64,000 nt of DNA from Mycolicibacterium aromaticivorans JS19b1 = JCM 16368 (lineage in GTDB: Bacteria > Actinomycetota > Actinomycetes > Mycobacteriales > Mycobacteriaceae), in the NCBI RefSeq assembly GCF_000559085.1, contig NZ_JALN02000001.1:3286001-3350000 (forward strand), given 5' to 3'. A model generated the notes under the pieces. That model saw only the letters and a program-made list of their open reading frames with translations, searched no databases and was not told where the DNA came from. The position numbers and the translations under genes are program-made. Below are positions 58,562-64,000 of the stretch, piece after piece. Position 1 is the stretch's first letter. Every line of letters begins with the position of its first letter.

Positions 58562-59458
58562 TCATCCGAGCGGGTAGGTCACGCCCGTCAACTCTTCGGA
58601 CACCGCCCACAACCGCTTCTGCGACGCGACGTCATGCGACCGCCCGTTGGAGGAGACGAGCTTCGGATAGCCCCGCATCTGCAGCAGTCCGCCGGGGCCG
58701 TAGTACTGGCCGCCGTGCACCGTCGGGTCGGTCGCGGCGCGCAATGTGGGCAGCGCACCCATCTCGGAGCTCTGCACGGTCAGGCCGAAACCCCATTCGA
58801 CGATCTTGGGCAGGTTGCGCCCCAGCTCGGTGGCCGAGCTCCCCGGGTGGGCTGCGGTGGCGATGGTGTCGGTGCCGGCCAGACGCTTCTGGAGTTCATA
58901 GGTGAACAGCAGGTTGGCCAGCTTGGCCTGGCCGTAGGCGCCGGTGCGGCTGTAGCTGCGCTCGGACTGCAGATCGTCGAAGCGGATGCGCCCGAACCGG
59001 TGTCCGTTGCTGCTGACGGTCACGACCCGGGAGCCCGGAGTGGCGAGGAGCCGGTCGAGCACCAACCCGGTGAGCGCGAAGTGGCCCAGGTGGTTGGTGC
59101 CGAACTGCAGCTCGAAACCGTCTTGGGTGGTCTGCTTCGGCGTCATCATCACACCGGCGTTGTTGATCAGCAGGTCGATGCGGTCGTGGCGGGCGCGAAG
59201 CTCCTCGGCGGCGGCGCGGATGGACGCCAGCGAGGTGAGGTCGAGTGCTTGCACGCTGACGTCGGCCCCGGGGTAGCGCCGGACGATGAGGTCGGCGGCG
59301 GCCTTGCCCTTGTCGAGGTTGCGGACCGCGAGAACCACGTGCGCACCCTTGGCTGCGAGCGCGCGGGCGGTTTCGTAGCCCAGTCCGGTGTTGGCGCCGG
59401 TGATGACGACTGTCCGCCCGGTCTGGTCCGGGATGTCGGCGGAAGTCCAGGGTGCCAT
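58562..59458 (-). CDS. Short-chain dehydrogenase/reductase
   Basis: A 298-residue SDR closely related to the one at 53827-54750. It shows [65 protein letters not shown] and YGQAK. The end [20 protein letters not shown] mirrors the paralogue, so one copy probably arose by duplication. ATG 59458 is preceded by GAGGAGAA. It is divergent from a TetR gene across 102 bases that hold a 17-bp palindrome and two 16-bp direct repeats, so it is probably repressed by that TetR. Confidence 0.92.
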   Translation of the reverse strand: MAPWTSADIPDQTGRTVVITGANTGLGYETARALAAKGAHVVLAVRNLDKGKAAADLIVRRYPGADVSVQALDLTSLASIRAAAEELRARHDRIDLLINNAGVMMTPKQTTQDGFELQFGTNHLGHFALTGLVLDRLLATPGSRVVTVSSNGHRFGRIRFDDLQSERSYSRTGAYGQAKLANLLFTYELQKRLAGTDTIATAAHPGSSATELGRNLPKIVEWGFGLTVQSSEMGALPTLRAATDPTVHGGQYYGPGGLLQMRGYPKLVSSNGRSHDVASQKRLWAVSEELTGVTYPLG

Positions 59459-59470
59459 GTGGTTCTCCTC

Positions 59471-59487
59471 GGTTAGACTGGCTAACC
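59471..59487. promoter_or_regulatory. Perfect 17-bp palindrome before the SDR gene
   Basis: GGTTAG-ACTGG-CTAACC, with perfect 6-bp arms, 13 bases upstream of the SDR ATG. It is placed to act as an operator over the SDR transcription start or as a leader hairpin. Confidence 0.55.
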
Positions 59488-59534
59488 GGAGCGTGCGCCC
59501 CGGTTTTGTCCGACTATACGGAACGCGCGCCCCG
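59487..59534. promoter_or_regulatory. Two 16-bp direct repeats, probable TetR operators
   Basis: CGGAGCGTGCGCCCCG (59487-59502) and CGGAACGCGCGCCCCG (59519-59534), 32 bases apart start to start, that is about three helical turns. Each is itself a partial palindrome of the form CGGANCG-N2-CGNNCCG, common for TetR dimers. They lie between the SDR and TetR genes and should control both. Confidence 0.6.
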
Positions 59535-59560
59535 CTTTGTCAACGCTGGAGAGGTGTGAG

Positions 59561-60118
59561 GTGGGTCTGAGCTGCCGGCCGCTACGGGCCGATGCCGCGC
59601 GCAACCGTGCCCGGGTGCTGCAGGTGGCCTACGAAGTGTTCGCCGAGCAGGGGCTGGCCGTGCCGATCGACGAGATCGCGCGGCGCGCCGGCGTCGGCGC
59701 TGGCACCGTCTACCGGCATTTCCCGACCAAGGAAGCGTTGTTCGAGGCGGTGATCAGCGATCGGGTGCGCCTGGTGGTGGCGCGAGGGCGGGAACTGCTC
59801 GCCGCCGACCCGTCCACTGCACTATTCGAATTCCTCCGCGAGATGGTGCGTTCCGGTGCTGCCGACCACGGGATGGTCGAGGCACTGGCGCGGTACGGGA
59901 TCGACCTCGACTCCGCGGCGCCCGGCGCCGAAGCGGAGTTTCTCGAGGTGCTGGGGGAGATGCTGGTGGCGGCACAAAAGGCCGGCGCCGCCCGAGCCGA
60001 CGTCGGCGTCGCCGAACTCAAGGCACTGCTGGTCGTGTGCAAGAGCGGCCAGGAATACGGCGAGGACGTCGCCGACCGGATCACCAACGTCATCGTGGCC
60101 GGCTTACGCGCCGGGTGA
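59561..60118 (+). CDS. TetR-family regulator
   Basis: A 185-residue repressor. The helix-turn-helix is RNRARVLQVAYEVFAEQGLAVPIDEIARRAGVGAGTVYRHFPTKEALFEAVI. The ligand domain begins with RVRLVVARGRELL and is of the common TetR C-terminal type seen with SDR and transporter targets. GTG 59561 has GAGAGG eight bases upstream. It is divergent from SDR-cupin and probably autoregulated through the repeats at 59487-59534. Confidence 0.92.
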   Translation: MGLSCRPLRADAARNRARVLQVAYEVFAEQGLAVPIDEIARRAGVGAGTVYRHFPTKEALFEAVISDRVRLVVARGRELLAADPSTALFEFLREMVRSGAADHGMVEALARYGIDLDSAAPGAEAEFLEVLGEMLVAAQKAGAARADVGVAELKALLVVCKSGQEYGEDVADRITNVIVAGLRAG

Positions 60119-60133
60119 ACGGCTGATCCACTT

Positions 60134-60160
60134 CTTGCACTCACCTAGGCCGAGTGCTAA
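60134..60160 (+). promoter_or_regulatory. CIRCE operator 1 (HrcA site) overlapping groEL2 promoter
   Basis: CTTGCACTC-N9-GAGTGCTAA, one mismatch from the CIRCE consensus TTAGCACTC-N9-GAGTGCTAA. TTGCAC (60135-60140) and TAAGAA (60158-60163), 17 bases apart, form a plausible promoter inside it, so HrcA binding would block transcription. Confidence 0.92.
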
Positions 60161-60168
60161 GAATGTGG

Positions 60169-60195
60169 TTGGCACTCGCGACCGGTGAGTGCTAG
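60169..60195 (+). promoter_or_regulatory. CIRCE operator 2 (HrcA site)
   Basis: TTGGCACTC-N9-GAGTGCTAG, a second near-consensus CIRCE element 35 bases after the first and 112 bases before the groEL2 ATG. The pair implies strong HrcA control of this chaperonin. No HspR-type HAIR motif (CTTGAGT-N7-ACTCAAG) was seen here. Confidence 0.9.
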
Positions 60196-61932
<1,737 letters not shown>

Positions 61933-61947
61933 GTCCCAGTACGAAAG

Positions 61948-61982
61948 AAGCCCCGGCTCGCTTGGCGAGCCGGGGCTTTTTC
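61948..61982 (+). terminator. Rho-independent terminator of groEL2
   Basis: A 13-bp GC-rich perfect stem AGCCCCGGCTCGC / GCGAGCCGGGGCT with a 3- to 4-base loop, followed by TTTTT, 16 bases after the groEL2 stop. It is the clearest classic terminator in the window. Confidence 0.95.
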
Positions 61983-62003
61983 GTTGTTTGTCCCGCTTCG
62001 TGC

Positions 62004-62060
62004 CGAGTGTGCGGTTTCATCCGCAACACGCCGCGGTTGGCGTATCGATCCGCACACTCG
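62004..62060. repeat. Left palindrome bracketing DUF559 gene B
   Basis: A 57-bp imperfect palindrome. The left arm starts CGAGTGTGCGGTTTCATCC (62004-62022) and the right arm ends CCGCACACTCG (62050-62060); 17 of 21 paired positions agree. It ends 57 bases before the gene's ATG and about 20 bases after the groEL2 terminator. The arm sequence matches the element at 62989 but differs from the pair around gene A. Confidence 0.75.
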
Positions 62061-62117
62061 ATGACCTGCTGTGGACAGCGGAACGCACACATTGCGGTGC
62101 ATTGGCAGTGTTCGCGT

Positions 62118-62990
62118 ATGCAGACCATCGCCGGGCCATTTCGTGCGGCCGAGGCGCTGGATGCGAAGGCGCTCACCCTTCGCGAACTCAGACGCTTTCA
62201 TAGGGCGGTCTATCCGGGCGTCTGGACGCCGCGCGGCGTCGAACTCTCGGCAATAGACCGGGCCCGCGCCGCATGGCTCTGGTCGGGGCGCCGAGGTGTA
62301 CTTGCCGGTTTGTCCGCGTCTGCGTTGCTGGGCGCGAAGTGGATCGATCCGGACGTGCCCGCGGAGTTGGTGCACACCAATCGGCGCGCACCACAACTGA
62401 TCTCAGTGCATTCGGACACGTTGTTGCCTGCCGAGATCCAACAGACCCGCGGGCTGCCTGTCACCACGCCGGCACGGACGGCGTTCGATCTCGGGCGACG
62501 GCTCGACTTCACGACGGCGATACAACGAATCGACGCCCTCATGAACGCCACTGACGTGAAGGTCGACGACGTCTGGTCCGTACTGGCTCAACACGGGGGC
62601 GTCCGCGGATTGCGGCAGTTGACGTCGTTGCTTGACCTGGTCGACGGCGGGTCTGAATCGCCGTACGAGTCGCTCACCCGAATCTTGCTTGTCCGCAATG
62701 GTTTTCCGCGGCCGCAGACGCAGGTTCGGGTGTGCGACGGCGACGGATATGTGGTGGCCCGACTGGACATGGGATGGCCCGAATACCGGGTCGGCGTCGA
62801 CTTCGACGGAGCGCACCACTGGACTGACCCCAAGCAGCGATCGAAGGACATCGAACGCTACGCGCGACTGCCAGAGCTCGGATGGATCGACGTGCGGGTG
62901 ACGAGTTCGATGCTGCACAACAATCCGCGGGTCATCCTCGACCGGGTCGGGCAGGCGCTCATGGCCCGCGGCTATCCGCGGACGTGGTGA
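62118..62990 (+). CDS. AbiEi-like winged-helix plus DUF559/Vsr-like nuclease-fold protein, copy B
   Basis: A 290-residue paralogue of the protein at 26409-27263. Shared segments are the N-terminal LTLRELRRFHRAVYPGVWTP, GVLAGLSASALLGAKWID, PARTAFDLGRRLD, QRIDALMNAT, GGVRGLRQLTSLLDLVDGG and SPYESLTRILLVRNGFPRPQTQV. The C-terminal DUF559 core is clearer here: VGVDFDGAHHWTD (Asp228, Asp230, His233/His234) and then KDIERYARLPELGW. Nuclease fold with plausible acidic/His site; activity untested. ATG 62118 has no Shine-Dalgarno sequence. The stop TGA lies in the first bases of the right-hand palindrome, which starts at the final codon. Confidence 0.8.
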   Translation: MQTIAGPFRAAEALDAKALTLRELRRFHRAVYPGVWTPRGVELSAIDRARAAWLWSGRRGVLAGLSASALLGAKWIDPDVPAELVHTNRRAPQLISVHSDTLLPAEIQQTRGLPVTTPARTAFDLGRRLDFTTAIQRIDALMNATDVKVDDVWSVLAQHGGVRGLRQLTSLLDLVDGGSESPYESLTRILLVRNGFPRPQTQVRVCDGDGYVVARLDMGWPEYRVGVDFDGAHHWTDPKQRSKDIERYARLPELGWIDVRVTSSMLHNNPRVILDRVGQALMARGYPRTW

Positions 62991-63043
62991 GTGTGCGTTC
63001 TCATCCGCGATCGACGGCGTGTCGCGGATGAAACCGCACACTC
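62989..63043. repeat. Right palindrome bracketing DUF559 gene B
   Basis: A 55-bp palindrome with 22-bp arms (62989-63010 and 63022-63043) agreeing at 20 of 22 positions; core GTGTGCG-N2-TCATCCGCG. It begins inside the stop codon of gene B and ends 6 bases before the PPOX gene stop. Its right arm read in reverse is identical over at least 19 bases to the left arm of the element at 62004. Confidence 0.85.
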
Positions 63044-63048
63044 GAGGA

Positions 63049-63417
63049 TTAAGCCAACGGAACGCAGTCGTCGCCGCAACCGGATGCCGTCGCCACCCCG
63101 GGGACGGCAGGCCGGTGCAGCACCGCTCGCTGCGGGATGACCCGCAGCCGGTCGTCGGCGAACTCGCCGCGGCCGTCGACGATCAAGCTGTACCCGCCGG
63201 GCTCTCGCGGTGGCCAGACGATCGTCACGTCGGGGTGCGCAAGCGCGTTGCTCCGGGTGCTGTTGCCCACCGGTCCGATGTCGAATACACCCGCGACGAG
63301 CTGAGGGTCGACTGCGACGGTGTGCGCGCGGTGCTCGTCGCTGACGGTGATCAGATAGCCGAAGGGAAAGTCGGCCAGCGTGCCGGCGAGCTGCTCGAGA
63401 TCCACCCTGACGCTCAT
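63049..63417 (-). CDS. Pyridoxamine 5'-phosphate oxidase-like flavin/F420-binding protein
   Basis: A 122-residue split-barrel protein of the PPOX superfamily. It has the N-terminal LAGTLADFPFGYLITVSDEHRAHTVAVDPQLVAGVF, STRSNALAHPDVTIVWPP and YSLIVDGRGEF, the usual cofactor-binding strands. Small mycobacterial members bind FMN or F420 and reduce varied substrates. The end SGCGDDCVPLA has two Cys that could bind a metal. ATG 63417 is used; a longer frame to 63651 is antisense to the SDR gene and rejected. Divergent from the SDR gene. Confidence 0.82.
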   Translation of the reverse strand: MSVRVDLEQLAGTLADFPFGYLITVSDEHRAHTVAVDPQLVAGVFDIGPVGNSTRSNALAHPDVTIVWPPREPGGYSLIVDGRGEFADDRLRVIPQRAVLHRPAVPGVATASGCGDDCVPLA

Positions 63418-63483
63418 GCGCCGACGATACTGCGCCCGTCTAGCGTGGGAATACCGTCGCTGCCCGCACGAGTTGAGGACCAC

Positions 63484-64000
63484 ATGCCGCTGCCTACGCC
63501 GTCCCCCACGTCCACTGCCGTCGTCACCGGGGCCTCCTCGGGAATCGGCGCAGACCTCGCCCGCGAACTCGCCGCCCGCGGGCACGGGGTCACCCTCGTC
63601 GCGCGTCGCGAGGACAAGCTCAACGAGCTCGCGGCCGAACTCACCGACCACGTCCGCGTCGAGGTCATCGCCTGCGACGTCGCCGACCCCGACGCCCGCG
63701 CAGCGCTGTTCGACGAGGTCGAGCGACGCGGCCTGACCGTGGACATCCTGATCAACAACGCCGGCATCGGCGTGGTCGGATCGGTCGCCACCGCACCGGT
63801 CGCCGACGAGATCGCTCAGGTACGTGTCAACGTCGAAGCCGTCATCGACCTCACCTCACGCGCTGTGCAGCAGATGGTGCCGCGCGGTCGCGGCGCGATC
63901 CTCAACGTCGGTTCGACCGCAGGCTTCCAACCGTTCCCCGGCCAGGCCGGCTACGCCGCCACCAAAGCGTTCGTCCGCAGCTTCACCGCCGGGCTGCGCG
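63484..64000 (+). CDS. Short-chain dehydrogenase/reductase (truncated by window end)
   Basis: The frame is open from ATG 63484 to the window edge, about 172 codons. A classical SDR is visible: VVTGASSGIGADLAREL, the VACDVAD-like segment, ILINNAGIGVVGS, ILNVGSTAGFQPFPGQAGYAATKAFVRSF with catalytic Ser, Tyr and Lys. The reading suggests an NAD(P)-dependent reductase of the SDR family related to mycobacterial oxidoreductases that act on fatty-acyl or steroid alcohols. GAGGA precedes the ATG by about 5 bases. The C-terminal third lies beyond the window. Confidence 0.9.
   Translation, partial: MPLPTPSPTSTAVVTGASSGIGADLARELAARGHGVTLVARREDKLNELAAELTDHVRVEVIACDVADPDARAALFDEVERRGLTVDILINNAGIGVVGSVATAPVADEIAQVRVNVEAVIDLTSRAVQQMVPRGRGAILNVGSTAGFQPFPGQAGYAATKAFVRSFTAGLR

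Overview
The window is GC-rich, almost fully coding DNA with mycobacterial features: GTG starts, 1-4 nt start/stop overlaps and leaderless promoters. Its gene order matches, from recall, Mycobacterium tuberculosis Rv0408-Rv0440: pta, ackA, pknG-glnH-glnX, mutT3, thiE, thiO-thiS-thiG, lpqL, Rv0421c, thiD, thiC, xthA, Rv0428c, def, Rv0430, virR, sodC, Rv0433, Rv0434, Rv0435c, pssA, psd, moeA, Rv0439c, groEL2. The extra genes between these blocks fit a fast-growing environmental Mycobacterium/Mycolicibacterium chromosome. I see no rRNA, tRNA, CRISPR array, phage or insertion sequence.

Layout. 1-1352 is acetate metabolism (pta end, ackA). 1361-6508 holds two secreted or membrane alpha/beta hydrolases, a DUF899 gene divergent from an arsR-SRPBCC pair, and a CtaG-like membrane protein. 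6505-11095 is the minus-strand glnX-glnH-pknG amino-acid-sensing operon, with mutT3 divergent. 11810-15336 is thiamine locus 1 (thiE; riboswitch-thiO-thiS-thiG plus an SGNH hydrolase). 15327-23102 holds a two-gene permease system, lpqL, uracil and amino-acid permeases, and a Baeyer-Villiger-type monooxygenase with a small membrane protein. 23170-26282 is thiamine locus 2 (riboswitch-thiC-thiD-hydrolase). 26315-33149 is accessory: a DUF559 nuclease-like gene bracketed by palindromes, an MFS exporter, hypotheticals, an acidic repeat-rich surface protein and a quinone-oxidoreductase-like gene. 33156-39366 is the conserved xthA/def/virR/sodC block. 39455-46483 is a complete Mrp (Mnh) Na+/H+ antiporter operon with a methyltransferase coupled to its end. 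46654-48767 holds a nonsense-disrupted SRPBCC-like gene, a TetR regulator, an unknown protein and an SRPBCC protein. 48828-54750 is the SDR-moeA-psd-pssA-AAA ATPase operon. 54808-60118 holds HAD, SRPBCC, helicase, cupin, SDR and TetR genes. 60134-61982 is groEL2 with two CIRCE operators and a strong terminator. 62004-63043 is a second palindrome-bracketed DUF559 gene. A PPOX-like gene and a truncated SDR close the window.

The most unusual signal is the pair of paralogous DUF559/Vsr-like genes (26409-27263 and 62118-62990). Each is enclosed by two copies of a roughly 55-65 bp palindrome private to that gene. Three solitary palindromes of the same size, with a shared CGAG-N2-TGCG arm start, lie elsewhere (5652, 18551, 39381). 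The arrangement resembles REP palindromes with their RAYT proteins, but with a nuclease-fold protein in place of a transposase.
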